A DNA stretch of 64,000 bases from Sediminibacter sp. Hel_I_10 (GTDB lineage Bacteria; Bacteroidota; Bacteroidia; Flavobacteriales; Flavobacteriaceae), in the NCBI RefSeq assembly GCF_000688335.1, contig NZ_JHZX01000001.1:620001-684000 (forward strand). Direction: 5' to 3'. The notes beneath the pieces were generated by a model that saw nothing but the letters and a program-made list of their open reading frames with translations, did not search any database and was not told where the DNA came from. Position 1 is the first letter of the stretch. Each line of letters opens with the position of its first letter. Positions 8,908 through 18,292 of the stretch are shown here, in pieces. The position numbers and the translations under genes are program-made.

Positions 8908-10215
8908 ATGAGAACAAAGTCACTTAAAAAGAATAGAATCAACGTTGTCACACTTGGTTGCAGCAAAAACGTCTATGATAGCGAAGTCTTGATGGGCCAA
9001 TTAAAAGCTAGTGGCAAGGACGTTGTGCATGAGCAGGATGGTAATGTTGTTGTGATAAACACTTGTGGTTTTATCAACAATGCCAAGGAAGAAAGTGTGA
9101 ACACTATTTTAGAATTCATGCAGAAGAAGGAAGCTGGCGAAGTAGATAAGGTGTTTGTTACAGGCTGTTTAAGTGAGCGCTATAAACCCGACTTACAAAA
9201 GGAAATCCCTAACGTAGATCAATATTTTGGTACTACAGAATTACCGCAACTTCTAAAAGCACTGGGTGCAGATTACAAACACGAGCTTATTGGAGAACGT
9301 TTAACGACCACTCCAAAAAATTATGCGTATTTGAAAATTGCGGAAGGTTGTGATCGACCTTGCAGTTTTTGTGCTATTCCTTTAATGCGCGGTAAACACA
9401 AGAGTACGCCAATTGAAGATTTAGTGACCGAAGCAGAAAAATTGGCGGCCAATGGCGTCAAGGAACTTATCTTAATTGCTCAGGATTTAACCTATTACGG
9501 GTTAGATATCTACAAAAAAAGAAACCTAGCCGAATTATTAGAGCATTTGGTTAAGGTTGACGGGATTGAATGGATTCGTTTGCATTATGCCTTTCCAACG
9601 GGCTTTCCTATGGATGTGTTAGATGTTATGAAACGCGAACCAAAAGTCTGTAATTATATTGATATCCCACTTCAGCATATTTCCGACTCTATTTTAAAGA
9701 GTATGCGTCGTGGTACCACAAAGGAAAAAACAACAAAGCTTTTGGAGCAATTTAGAGCGAAAGTTCCTGAAATGACCATTAGAACCACCTTGATTGTTGG
9801 ATATCCTGGAGAAACTGAGGAAGATTTTCAAACCCTAAAACAATGGGTTAAAGATATGCGTTTTGAGCGCTTGGGCTGTTTCACTTATTCTCATGAAGAA
9901 AACACCCATGCTTATAATTTAGAAGATGATGTTCCTGAAGCTGTTAAAATGGATCGCGCCAACCAGATCATGGAAATACAGTCTCAAATCTCTTGGGAGC
10001 TCAATCAAGCCAAAATTGGTCATGAGTTTAAAGTAGTTATCGATAGAAAAGAAGGCAATTATTTTGTGGGCCGTACCGAGTTTGACTCTCCAGATGTAGA
10101 CAATGAAGTGTTGATTGATGCCTCAAACACCTATTTGAAAACAGGAGAATTCACGACTATAAAAGTTACAGAAGCAGAGGATTTTGATCTCTACGGAGAT
10201 GTGGTCCCTTCATAA
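8908..10215 (+). CDS. rimO: Ribosomal protein S12 methylthiotransferase RimO
   Basis: The 435-residue protein has the full layout of this radical-SAM family. The N-terminal UPF0004 domain shows VTLGCSKNVYDSE and the cluster-binding cysteines. The radical-SAM CxxxCxxC motif is C148-C152-C155 in GCDRPCSFC, and a C-terminal TRAM domain follows. RimO adds a methylthio group to the conserved Asp of ribosomal protein S12. VTLGCSKN and RGKHKSTP favour RimO over the tRNA enzyme MiaB. A DEAD-box helicase gene follows 121 bases downstream. Confidence 0.95.
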   Translation: MRTKSLKKNRINVVTLGCSKNVYDSEVLMGQLKASGKDVVHEQDGNVVVINTCGFINNAKEESVNTILEFMQKKEAGEVDKVFVTGCLSERYKPDLQKEIPNVDQYFGTTELPQLLKALGADYKHELIGERLTTTPKNYAYLKIAEGCDRPCSFCAIPLMRGKHKSTPIEDLVTEAEKLAANGVKELILIAQDLTYYGLDIYKKRNLAELLEHLVKVDGIEWIRLHYAFPTGFPMDVLDVMKREPKVCNYIDIPLQHISDSILKSMRRGTTKEKTTKLLEQFRAKVPEMTIRTTLIVGYPGETEEDFQTLKQWVKDMRFERLGCFTYSHEENTHAYNLEDDVPEAVKMDRANQIMEIQSQISWELNQAKIGHEFKVVIDRKEGNYFVGRTEFDSPDVDNEVLIDASNTYLKTGEFTTIKVTEAEDFDLYGDVVPS

Positions 10216-10336
10216 GGATGAATAACATTGCTTTTTTTGCATAAAAATAATAGGCATTTCTTAACATGAGTCGTCCTTATGTTTATAATTGCTATCTTGA
10301 CGAGAACAACATTAATTTAGAAAGCCTTAGTATTAC

Positions 10337-11572
10337 ATGTCATTCAAAGATCTAAAACTCAACAAACCCTTATTAAAGGCTGTAGCCGATGCTGGGTATG
10401 ATAACCCTACATTAGTTCAAGAATTAACCATCCCCATGGTTTTAGATAGAAAGGATGTGATCACCTCTGCTCAAACAGGTACAGGAAAGACGGCTGCATT
10501 TGCTCTGCCCATTTTACAGTTACTGTATGACAAGCAAGATGCCCCTAAAAAAGGTAAGACAGTAAAGGCGTTGGTTATAAGCCCTACTCGAGAACTTGCT
10601 CTACAAATTGGTAAAAACTTCAAAACGTACGGTGCTTATACCAATCTAAGATCTACCGTGATTTTTGGAGGTGTAGGCATAGAACCTCAAATTGAAATAT
10701 TAACTAAAGGTGTTGATATTGTCGTAGCTACTCCAGGACGTCTTTTAGATTTACACAAACAAGACGCTATTAACTTAGATCACGTTGAGATTTTAGTACT
10801 AGACGAGGCAGATCTTATGTTGGATATGGGATTTATAGATGATGTTAAAAAAATTGAACGTCTGTGCCCTGAAACCAAACAAAACTTGTTATTCTCTGCT
10901 ACAATGCCCTACAAGGTAGAAGAATTGGCAAAAGATATTTTAAAGGCTCCCGAACGTATTGAAGTGACCCCAACGTCATCAGCCGCGGTAAACGTAGAGC
11001 AATTATTATTTTATGTTCCTAAAAGAAATAAAATAGAACTTTGCCTCCACTTACTCCGTAATACAATTAAGGGCAATATCCTGATTTTTAGACGTACCAA
11101 ATTTGGTGTTGATAAATTAGAACAAACCTTAACCAAAAATGGATATCTCGTAGAGCGTCTCCATGGTGACCGTACACAGGCCGAACGTCAAACTGCACTT
11201 GGTAAATTTAAAAACGGAATGGTCAAGATTTTGATTGCTACAGACGTTGCTGCAAGAGGTATCGATATTGATCAACTGGATGCAGTGGTTAACTTTGATC
11301 TTCCTAGCGTTCCCGAAACTTACGTACACCGTATTGGTAGAACTGGACGAGCTGGTTTTTTTGGAATGGCTTATTCTTTTTGCTCTGCAGATGAAAAGTC
11401 GTATATCAAAAAAATTGAGCATTTAATCAATGTTCAAATTCCTGTGGAACAGGAGCATCCTTACCCTCTTGATCCTAAAGAGAAACCAATAGTTCATAAA
11501 AGACAGGGCAGTAAATATAAAAAGGGTCGAAAAAGCGAAGCTTCTAAAAAGAAAAAGAAGCGTTGGTATTGA
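10337..11572 (+). CDS. DEAD-box RNA helicase (RhlE-like)
   Basis: The 411-residue protein contains the DEAD-box motifs in order: AQTGTGKT (Walker A), PTREL, TPGR, DEAD at D156-D159, SAT, DVAARGIDI and HRIGRTGRAG. A short lysine-rich tail (KKGRKSEASKKKKKRWY) probably aids RNA binding. It unwinds RNA duplexes using ATP, with likely roles in ribosome assembly or cold adaptation. The tail and length fit RhlE-type proteins, but the exact subfamily is uncertain. Confidence 0.92.
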   Translation: MSFKDLKLNKPLLKAVADAGYDNPTLVQELTIPMVLDRKDVITSAQTGTGKTAAFALPILQLLYDKQDAPKKGKTVKALVISPTRELALQIGKNFKTYGAYTNLRSTVIFGGVGIEPQIEILTKGVDIVVATPGRLLDLHKQDAINLDHVEILVLDEADLMLDMGFIDDVKKIERLCPETKQNLLFSATMPYKVEELAKDILKAPERIEVTPTSSAAVNVEQLLFYVPKRNKIELCLHLLRNTIKGNILIFRRTKFGVDKLEQTLTKNGYLVERLHGDRTQAERQTALGKFKNGMVKILIATDVAARGIDIDQLDAVVNFDLPSVPETYVHRIGRTGRAGFFGMAYSFCSADEKSYIKKIEHLINVQIPVEQEHPYPLDPKEKPIVHKRQGSKYKKGRKSEASKKKKKRWY

Positions 11573-11784
11573 TTATAAGATCTATAGATTGAAGAGCATC
11601 TTAGCTCTAAAATCATGCATCCTTCTTTCATTTACGTCAAAACTTCGGTTCTAAATCATTAGCCAGAACTTTTAGTTAACTCACAAATAACACTACAGAT
11701 TCTATAATTTGGGTCAAAAAAGTTATCTTTCCAGACTTCACGTCAAAAGTTGACGAACTTAACTGATTTCAAGTACATCAATTT

Positions 11785-12777
11785 ATGGATTTCACTAACC
11801 CTCTGGTTTATGGTGTTCCTTGTTTTTTGGGACTCATTTTATTAGAGCTTACTTATAGCAAGGCGCACGATCACGAAAAGAAAAATCTATACGATTGGAA
11901 AGATTTAGGATCTAGCCTTACCATGGGCGTAGGCTCTTCAATTATTGCGGCACTTATAAAAACCGTTTCAGCTATTGTCATTTTTAATTTCTTATACGAT
12001 GTTTTTAACCCAGAGGTTGACGGAATAAGAACAAATATTATGGGTTGGAAGTCTTTTGGATATGCTTGGTATGTATGGCTAGCTTGCCAGTTTTTAGATG
12101 ATTTTACGTATTATTGGTTCCATAGACAAAACCACATGGTGCGTTTTTTATGGGCGGCACATATCGTTCACCACTCTTCTGATAATTTTAATCTCGGTAC
12201 CGCTGTTCGAAATGGATGGTTTACCATATTTTACAAGCCTTTTTTTTATGTTTGGTTGCCAATTATTGGTTTCCCACCAGAAATGGTTGTGGTCTGTCTC
12301 GGTATTGAGGCTTTATGGCAATTTCAATTGCACTCGGTTTACGTGCCTAAATTGGGCATCGTAGAAAAAGTGTTCAATACGCATACCATGCACCAAGTAC
12401 ATCACGCCAAAAACATTGAGTACATGGATAAAAATCATGGCGGATTTCTTAACATCTTTGATAAGATTTTCGGAACATGGAAACCTTTAGACGAATCCAT
12501 CGATATCGAATACGGTGTAACTAAACCGCCAAACTCTTATAACCCTTTAGTGATATTGACACATGAGTATAAGGATATATGGCAAGACATGAAAAAATCT
12601 CCAGATTGGAGACATAAGTTCATGTATGCTTTTGGCCCTCCAGGTTGGAGTCATGACGGCAGTACGCTTACCATAAAGCAAATGCGTAAAAAAATGCAAG
12701 AGGAGAAAACTCTTAAACAAATGCATCAAGACCCTCAAACTGATGAAAATGTCATTTTAGAACAAAAAACCGCCTAA
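11785..12777 (+). CDS. Sterol desaturase / fatty acid hydroxylase family membrane protein
   Basis: The 330-residue protein has about four membrane helices and the di-iron histidine clusters of the fatty-acid-hydroxylase superfamily: HRQNH, HIVHHSS and HTMHQVHHAKN. It should use oxygen to hydroxylate or desaturate a lipid in the inner membrane. The substrate could be a fatty acid, an ornithine-type lipid, a carotenoid or a sterol-like molecule, and sequence alone does not decide. A cytoplasmic charged tail of about 80 residues ends the protein. The gene is convergent with the anti-sigma-like gene. Confidence 0.86.
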   Translation: MDFTNPLVYGVPCFLGLILLELTYSKAHDHEKKNLYDWKDLGSSLTMGVGSSIIAALIKTVSAIVIFNFLYDVFNPEVDGIRTNIMGWKSFGYAWYVWLACQFLDDFTYYWFHRQNHMVRFLWAAHIVHHSSDNFNLGTAVRNGWFTIFYKPFFYVWLPIIGFPPEMVVVCLGIEALWQFQLHSVYVPKLGIVEKVFNTHTMHQVHHAKNIEYMDKNHGGFLNIFDKIFGTWKPLDESIDIEYGVTKPPNSYNPLVILTHEYKDIWQDMKKSPDWRHKFMYAFGPPGWSHDGSTLTIKQMRKKMQEEKTLKQMHQDPQTDENVILEQKTA

Positions 12778-12791
12778 ACTCGGTTAATGGT

Positions 12792-13208
12792 TTAGGATTT
12801 TGTATCCTGTTTATGTCTATAGGCTTTTAAAAGCGGAATTTGGATATAGAGCATTCCGCAAAATAAGAGCACGGCGTAAATAGTAATGTACGATACTTGA
12901 AACTGGGTAAACAATGCACTTACACGTTCTATGATGTTATAATCTACTGTAAGATTATGGCTAGGCTCCATCATACCTTCCGAAGAAGATTTCCAAACGT
13001 AACCAAAAACAAATACCAATAGCACCCCTAAGATTGCCCAAACCCGTTTTGAAATTAGCGGCTGGTACACAAAGGCCTTTGAGGTATTTAAAGACTGAAT
13101 GTGTGACATGACCTGTTGTGTAAAATCAAAAGAAGTCCGCTCTAAGTTTGAGGTTCCCATGACTTTTCGTGCCAAATCATCTAAGCTTTTATCTGCGTTC
13201 TCTTTCAT
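12792..13208 (-). CDS. Probable anti-sigma factor-like membrane protein
   Basis: This 138-residue protein has a cytoplasmic N-terminal segment of about 65 residues and two membrane helices (near residues 70-90 and 105-128). It matches no domain I can name. Its start overlaps the end of the ECF sigma-factor gene by 20 bases, so the two are translationally coupled. That arrangement is typical of an anti-sigma factor, but it has no clear zinc-binding ZAS motif. The role is inferred from position and topology only. Confidence 0.6.
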   Translation of the reverse strand: MKENADKSLDDLARKVMGTSNLERTSFDFTQQVMSHIQSLNTSKAFVYQPLISKRVWAILGVLLVFVFGYVWKSSSEGMMEPSHNLTVDYNIIERVSALFTQFQVSYITIYAVLLFCGMLYIQIPLLKAYRHKQDTKS

Positions 13209-13779
13209 AATATGTGATGAGTTCTGGTTCTAATGCTGTTTTTAAAATAGTAGCCAACTTCTTTCGGCATCTAAATAATCTTACTTTTATGGTATTGGTC
13301 GATAGATCTAACACTTCAGATAATTCATTCAAAGATAAATCATCAAAATAATATAAGGTCATCAGTGCGCTATCATCACTAGGTAATTTTGCGATACTCT
13401 GTTGTATCACCTCATTCTTTTCTTCCGTTATCATGTCATCTAAAACAGTGCCTACTGTTTTAACTTCATGCTCTGTGAATTCGTTGATTGCAACTTCTTT
13501 TAAAAACTTCTTGTTTTTCTTTATTCTATCTAAACTCGTATTATAGGCAATACGATAGAGCCAAGTTGAAAATTTTGAATCTCCTTTAAATCGGTCTAAA
13601 GAGCTATAAGCTTTCATAAATGTATCTTGTGCAACTTCCTCAGCCTCTTCCCTATTTTTCAACATTCTAATGGCCAATGTAAAGACCAAATCTTTATAGT
13701 CATCAACAAGTTCAGCAAAAACTTGTGTCTCGCCTTGCTGTATTTTTTGGATGCGTATTTGATCTTGGTTGATGGTCAT
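13189..13779 (-). CDS. ECF-type RNA polymerase sigma factor
   Basis: The 196-residue protein shows sigma region 2 (DLVFTLAIRMLKNREEAEEV through FSTWLYRIAYNTSLDRIKK) and region 4 (LPSDDSALMTLYYFDDLSL through TIKVRLFRCRKKL). There is no sigma-1 or sigma-3 region, so it is an ECF factor. It is co-transcribed with the overlapping two-helix membrane protein and divergent from a DUF6249 gene. The divergent gene is a plausible target, although no promoter motif specific to this factor was found. Confidence 0.93.
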   Translation of the reverse strand: MTINQDQIRIQKIQQGETQVFAELVDDYKDLVFTLAIRMLKNREEAEEVAQDTFMKAYSSLDRFKGDSKFSTWLYRIAYNTSLDRIKKNKKFLKEVAINEFTEHEVKTVGTVLDDMITEEKNEVIQQSIAKLPSDDSALMTLYYFDDLSLNELSEVLDLSTNTIKVRLFRCRKKLATILKTALEPELITYYERERR

Positions 13780-13934
13780 TTCAAAGTAAGACGAACATTG
13801 CTTTCATAAGGTTACAGAAAATAAGATTTATTTTTTTTTACCGAAAGTTGTAACCTAAATCAGAAACACAGCGTCATAAGCTTTGAACACATAAATGTAA
13901 TCAATTAAAAAGCGAACACTTAAAACACACTATT

Positions 13935-14279
13935 ATGGAAGGAATCTTAATACCCATCAGCTTATTTTTAGCCATCTTCGGTATCTTTTACCTGTATTTA
14001 TCTACAAGGAACAAAGAACGCCTAGCACTAATTGAAAAAGGTGCAGATGCCAGTATCTTTATGAAAGGAAGGCAACACACCGCTCCCATTTGGAAGGTTA
14101 TTATTCTTAACCTCGCTCTATTATTAATGGGCATTGGTATTGGTGTCTTTTTAGCAAGCTTATTAGATACCTATACCACTTTAGACAATGAGGCGGTATA
14201 TCCTGCAACCATATTCTTTATGGCTGGTTTGGGGCTTTTTGTAGGCTTTCATATGACCAAAAATTTGGATAAAGCATAG
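13935..14279 (+). CDS. DUF6249-like small membrane protein
   Basis: The 114-residue protein has three predicted membrane helices, with the conserved cytoplasmic stretch RNKERLALIEKG after the first. This resembles DUF6249 proteins, which in Bacteroidota are often next to ECF sigma-factor genes. The function is unknown. It is divergent from the sigma-factor gene by 155 bases and ends before a strong terminator, so it is a single-gene unit. Confidence 0.72.
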   Translation: MEGILIPISLFLAIFGIFYLYLSTRNKERLALIEKGADASIFMKGRQHTAPIWKVIILNLALLLMGIGIGVFLASLLDTYTTLDNEAVYPATIFFMAGLGLFVGFHMTKNLDKA

Positions 14280-14301
14280 TCTCTTTTAAAAATAATGCTC
14301 T

Positions 14302-14334
14302 AAGCTGCCAACTCATCATTGGCAGCTTTTTTTG
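14302..14334 (+). terminator. Rho-independent terminator after the DUF6249-like gene
   Basis: AAGCTGCCAA (14302-14311) pairs perfectly with TTGGCAGCTT (14319-14328) around a 7-base loop and is followed by T residues. Confidence 0.88.
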
Positions 14335-14390
14335 TTCTAAATTTTATAGAATATGTATCTTTAAGGACTTGAAATAAAACATATCTTCTC

Positions 14391-16184
14391 ATGAAACAAT
14401 TCTTAATCCTTGCCTTAGTCCTTCTCACTATTACTTCATGCAAAAATGACAAAACTGAAAAGACTCCAGAAACTGCAGATATCGAAAACAATGCAGAATT
14501 TGACGAGTTACTAAATAATTATTACGAGGCAGGCTTAAAGCTCAATCCATTAATGGCAACAGCGGAGGGAGACAATCGCTATAATGATTATATGCCCAAT
14601 TTTTTATCTAATGCGTACAAAAGTGATTTAGAATCTTATTATAAAAACTACAAAGAGAAAGTGAATGCTTTTGATGACGAGAATCTTTCTAACACTCAAA
14701 AAATGAGTAAGACCATTTTAAATTGGGAATGTGATATTAACTTAGAGGGGCTTCAGTTTGATCAAGATCTTACCCCTATCAATCAAATGTGGACCTTGCA
14801 GCTCAATATTGGCCAATTGGCTAGTGGTGCAAGCTCCCAACCGTTTGAAACAGTTACAGACTATGAAAACTGGCTTAAAAGATTAGATGGCTATTTGGAT
14901 TGGATGGATTCTGCCGAAGCTAAAATGAAAGAAGGCATGGCTACCCAAAATGTCTTGCCTAAATCTCTAATTATTAAAGTGCTCCCTCAATTGGAGGCCA
15001 TGACCACCACAAATTTAGACGAGCATTTGTTTTATGCCCCGGTTCGAAATTTTCCTGAGGACTTTAGTCAAGAAGATCAAAAGCGATTAAAGGAAGCTTA
15101 CGAGAGGAAAATTAAAGAAGCCATTATTCCTGCCTATACTAAACTTCTCGATTTTATGAGTACCGAGTATTTAGACGCTGGCCGAAGCACTAGCGGTATT
15201 GCAGACACACCAAACGGTAAAGCTTTTTATGAACATCAAATTAAACTTTACACCACTACCAATATGAGTGCCGATGAGATTCATCAATTAGGACTCAAAG
15301 AAGTGAAACGTATTTTATCTGAAATGGAAAAGGTAAAGACCGAAGTTGGCTTTGAAGGCGATATCACCGCCTTTTTTGACTATGTTCGTAACAACGAAAA
15401 ATTAATGCCTTTTAAATCAGCTGCTGAAGTTATTGATCATTTCAATAAAATCCATGAGATCATGAAGCCTCAAATCAATAGGCTTTTTGATTTAAAACCG
15501 AACACGCCTTTTGAGGTGCGCCAAACGGAAGCTTTTAGAGAAAACTCTGCAAGTGCAGAGTACAACCCAGGTTCTGTAGATGGTAAGCGTCCTGGTATTT
15601 TTTATGTTCCTGTTCCAGACCCATCATCTTACAATATTTTTTCTGATGAATCCCTATTTTTACATGAGGCCATCCCTGGACATCATTACCAAATATCCCT
15701 TCAGCAAGAAAACAAATCTTTACCAAAATTCAGAAAAACCTTATGGTATAGCGCCTATGGTGAAGGTTGGGCACTTTATAGTGAATCTCTTGGAAAAGAA
15801 CTTGGCCTTTATACAGATCCATATCAATATTTTGGTATGTTGAGTGCCGAGATGCACCGAGCTATCCGATTGGTTGTAGATACAGGTTTGCATAGCAAAG
15901 GCTGGACTAGAGAAGAAGCGATCAAATACTCCATGAAAAATGAGGCCGAAAGTGTAGCAAGTATTACGTCGGAAATTGAACGTTACATGGCCAATGGCGG
16001 GCAAGCATTATCCTATAAAATAGGGCAATTAAAAATAATAGCGCTACGTGCCAAAGCCGAAAAAGCGTTAGGAGACAACTTTAACATCGCACAATTTCAC
16101 AATGAAATATTAAAAAATGGTTGCCTCCCATTAGCCGTATTAGAAGACAATATCAACGCTTGGATTTCTAAAAACAAAGCCTAG
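14391..16184 (+). CDS. DUF885 family metallopeptidase-like lipoprotein
   Basis: The 597-residue protein carries a lipoprotein signal (ITSC, C17) and the DUF885 signature HEAIPGHHYQ starting at H425. This resembles an HExxxGH metal site and suggests a zinc-dependent peptidase; biochemical data for the family are sparse. It is likely anchored in the outer or inner membrane facing the periplasm. The next gene begins 2 bases after its stop, so they form an operon. Confidence 0.88.
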   Translation: MKQFLILALVLLTITSCKNDKTEKTPETADIENNAEFDELLNNYYEAGLKLNPLMATAEGDNRYNDYMPNFLSNAYKSDLESYYKNYKEKVNAFDDENLSNTQKMSKTILNWECDINLEGLQFDQDLTPINQMWTLQLNIGQLASGASSQPFETVTDYENWLKRLDGYLDWMDSAEAKMKEGMATQNVLPKSLIIKVLPQLEAMTTTNLDEHLFYAPVRNFPEDFSQEDQKRLKEAYERKIKEAIIPAYTKLLDFMSTEYLDAGRSTSGIADTPNGKAFYEHQIKLYTTTNMSADEIHQLGLKEVKRILSEMEKVKTEVGFEGDITAFFDYVRNNEKLMPFKSAAEVIDHFNKIHEIMKPQINRLFDLKPNTPFEVRQTEAFRENSASAEYNPGSVDGKRPGIFYVPVPDPSSYNIFSDESLFLHEAIPGHHYQISLQQENKSLPKFRKTLWYSAYGEGWALYSESLGKELGLYTDPYQYFGMLSAEMHRAIRLVVDTGLHSKGWTREEAIKYSMKNEAESVASITSEIERYMANGGQALSYKIGQLKIIALRAKAEKALGDNFNIAQFHNEILKNGCLPLAVLEDNINAWISKNKA

Positions 16185-16186
16185 TT

Positions 16187-17167
16187 ATGAAATTATTATG
16201 CCCCTTATTCATTTACCTATTCATCAGCATCTCATTTGCACAAACGCAAATTATTGATGGCGAAACAAAATATCCAGTAAGCTACGCTACCATTTCCTTT
16301 GGTGATGGGCAAGGTATTTTTGCAGATGATGATGGGAAATTTTATTTCACGAAAAAACTATACAAGGATGTTGACTCTTTATATATTTCTGCCCTAGGCT
16401 TTAAGGATTTAAATATTTCAACAGAAAATTTACCGAAAACCATTGTATTACGTGCCGAGGCAGATAAGTTAGATGAAATCGTGGTAAGTGCCAAAATGGA
16501 TAGAAAGTTCAAAAAAGAAACCTTAGAGCCCTACTTAGATGATGATTATTACAGCTGTTGGTTACCCACAATTGAAAGCGAAATTGCCGTATTTTTTCCT
16601 AACGGAAATGAACAGTTAAAGAAAATTACATCCGTTCTATTTCCTATTACACTGGAGTCTCGTGATTGGGAAAAGCGTAAAAGATCTAATGCCGATAAAA
16701 GACCATTTTCAACATTATTTAAGGTAAAGTTTTATAAAAATGATAGTGGCCATCCAGGAGAGGTGTTGACCTATAGCAACATTGTTTTTGTAGCTACTGA
16801 AAAAAACGGAGATGAGTTTGAACTGGATGTCAATGAGCATGACCTTTTTATACCCGATGACGGTTTCTTTGTATCGCTGCAAGTTTTAGGTTATACTGAT
16901 GATCAAGGAAAACTGCTTCCCAACAAAAAGTATAAAGAAATTAAATCGAAAACTGGAGGCATCATTAAAATACCCACTAACTTTAGACCTCTGCTCCCAT
17001 TTACAGATGAAATGAATGGGCACCGTACCTTTATAAAACGTGTCTTTATCAACGGCAATAATTGGGTGCAATTTAAAGAGGGCAATGGCATTGAGTCTAG
17101 CCTTTTAAGATCAGGACTTAATAATTACGGTGTTGGTATTAACTATAACGCATACAAAGATGAATAA
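16187..17167 (+). CDS. Secreted protein with carboxypeptidase-like regulatory domain
   Basis: The 326-residue protein has a Sec signal (cleavage likely after SFAQ) and then a CarboxypepD_reg-like beta-sandwich (residues about 20-95: IIDGETKYPVSYATI, followed by LDEIVVSAK). That ending normally leads into a TonB-dependent receptor plug, but here a different 230-residue beta-rich region follows and there is no barrel. It may be a periplasmic or surface accessory protein. It is co-transcribed with the DUF885 lipoprotein and overlaps the next gene by 8 bases. Confidence 0.75.
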   Translation: MKLLCPLFIYLFISISFAQTQIIDGETKYPVSYATISFGDGQGIFADDDGKFYFTKKLYKDVDSLYISALGFKDLNISTENLPKTIVLRAEADKLDEIVVSAKMDRKFKKETLEPYLDDDYYSCWLPTIESEIAVFFPNGNEQLKKITSVLFPITLESRDWEKRKRSNADKRPFSTLFKVKFYKNDSGHPGEVLTYSNIVFVATEKNGDEFELDVNEHDLFIPDDGFFVSLQVLGYTDDQGKLLPNKKYKEIKSKTGGIIKIPTNFRPLLPFTDEMNGHRTFIKRVFINGNNWVQFKEGNGIESSLLRSGLNNYGVGINYNAYKDE

Positions 17168-17513
17168 TCCCTGGCACCTTTACCTCATGGCAGCAATGTA
17201 TATATTTGCTGGCGCCATGCATTTTATAAAACCAAAAATGTACCTGCGCATCATGCCCAGGTATTTACCAAACCCTAAACTTTTAGTGATATTAAGTGGT
17301 ATTGCAGAAATTATTTTGGGTATCGCTTTGTGCATTCCGGTTTTAAAAGCATTTTCAATTTACGCCATTATAGCGATGCTTGCAGTATTTTTGTTGGTAC
17401 ACGTTTACATGCTCTCTAGTGAAAAAGCTGCTGCGGGAATCCCGAAATGGATTTTACTCTTACGCCTCCCCCTTCAATTTGGATTGATGTATTGGGCGTT
17501 GTGGTATTTATAA
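17160..17513 (+). CDS. DoxX-like small integral membrane protein
   Basis: The 117-residue protein has four membrane helices and the AGAMHFIKPKMYLRIMP pattern of DoxX-like/MauE-type proteins. A GTG start at 17130 is possible. ATG 17160 is preferred because it begins just before the first helix and overlaps the preceding stop by only 8 bases. The family has been linked to redox or thiol chemistry, but this member's function is unknown. It ends 4 bases before the convergent DUF3820 gene. Confidence 0.75.
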   Translation: MNNPWHLYLMAAMYIFAGAMHFIKPKMYLRIMPRYLPNPKLLVILSGIAEIILGIALCIPVLKAFSIYAIIAMLAVFLLVHVYMLSSEKAAAGIPKWILLLRLPLQFGLMYWALWYL

Positions 17514-17517
17514 GAAC

Positions 17518-17751
17518 CTAAGGTTTAGGGTATCGCTTTTTGATATCCCAGATTAAACTTTCAAGCCCATTTAATTTAAGCTCATAAACCTGATTGAGCA
17601 TATCTCCCAATTGCCCTTTTGGAAAACCTTTGCTGTGGTACCAAACCACATAGTGCTCTGGTAAATCTATGATATAACGACCCTCAAATTTACCATAGGG
17701 CATTTTGGTATGGGCCAATTTGATTAGGAAATTCTTATCGGGTTGTAGCAT
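17518..17751 (-). CDS. DUF3820 family small protein
   Basis: This 77-residue protein matches DUF3820 almost end to end, with MPYGKFEGRYIIDLPEHYVVW and then SKGFPKGQLG. An ATG at 17775 is in frame but would overlap the preceding gene by 23 bases. ATG 17751 gives the family-typical N-terminus one base after the DUF922 stop. The function is unknown. A diverged copy of the same domain forms the C-terminus of the exonuclease at 903-1679, so a nucleic-acid-related role is conceivable. Confidence 0.82.
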   Translation of the reverse strand: MLQPDKNFLIKLAHTKMPYGKFEGRYIIDLPEHYVVWYHSKGFPKGQLGDMLNQVYELKLNGLESLIWDIKKRYPKP

Positions 17752-17752
17752 T

Positions 17753-18292
17753 TTATTTTGAAGCAAAAGCCTCATAGGTTTTAAGGTCGTTTTCCACCTT
17801 TTTGTTCCAAAAGCTTTGTTGGTCGTGGTTTATAGAATGATCGCTTTGCGAATCGTAAAGTTGTTGCATTTCAGCTAATTCCTTATTAGCCACCTCATGT
17901 AAACTCCTCAACTCCTCTCGTATATTCTGAGATACGTTTAGTTTAGAAATTTTATGACGTAAGCGTCTTACATGTAACTCTGTAATATCAAAGTGTAACT
18001 GCTCATGAGATAAAATATGGGCATCTGCCCTACCGGTAATGTACCAAGATTTTTTAGGATAAAAATGAGCGTCTACGGTGCTCTCGAAGCTTACAAACCG
18101 ATCGTTAGATTGTTGCAGAGCAAATGAAAACGTAATTCCTGAAGCCGTAAGCGCCGCCTCATCTGTTTCTGATGGTACTTCGCCTTGAAAATCATCCCAA
18201 GCTAGTTTTTTATCGCGATTCCAAGACATGGTAACTTCCTGTTCTGGAAAGCCAATGAGCATTAAAAGAATAATTACTACATGTCTGAACAT
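17753..18292 (-). CDS. DUF922-like secreted zinc protease candidate
   Basis: The 179-residue protein begins with a hydrophobic signal segment and contains HEQLH (H96, E97, H100) in LSHEQLHFDITELHVRRLR. This HExxH zinc site is the hallmark of DUF922, predicted secreted Zn-dependent proteases. Conserved W24 and W32 lie near the N-terminus (MSWNRDKKLAWDDF). Its start codon overlaps the OsmC stop by one base, placing it in the LysM-OsmC-DUF922-DUF3820 operon. Activity is not demonstrated for this protein. Confidence 0.8.
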   Translation of the reverse strand: MFRHVVIILLMLIGFPEQEVTMSWNRDKKLAWDDFQGEVPSETDEAALTASGITFSFALQQSNDRFVSFESTVDAHFYPKKSWYITGRADAHILSHEQLHFDITELHVRRLRHKISKLNVSQNIREELRSLHEVANKELAEMQQLYDSQSDHSINHDQQSFWNKKVENDLKTYEAFASK

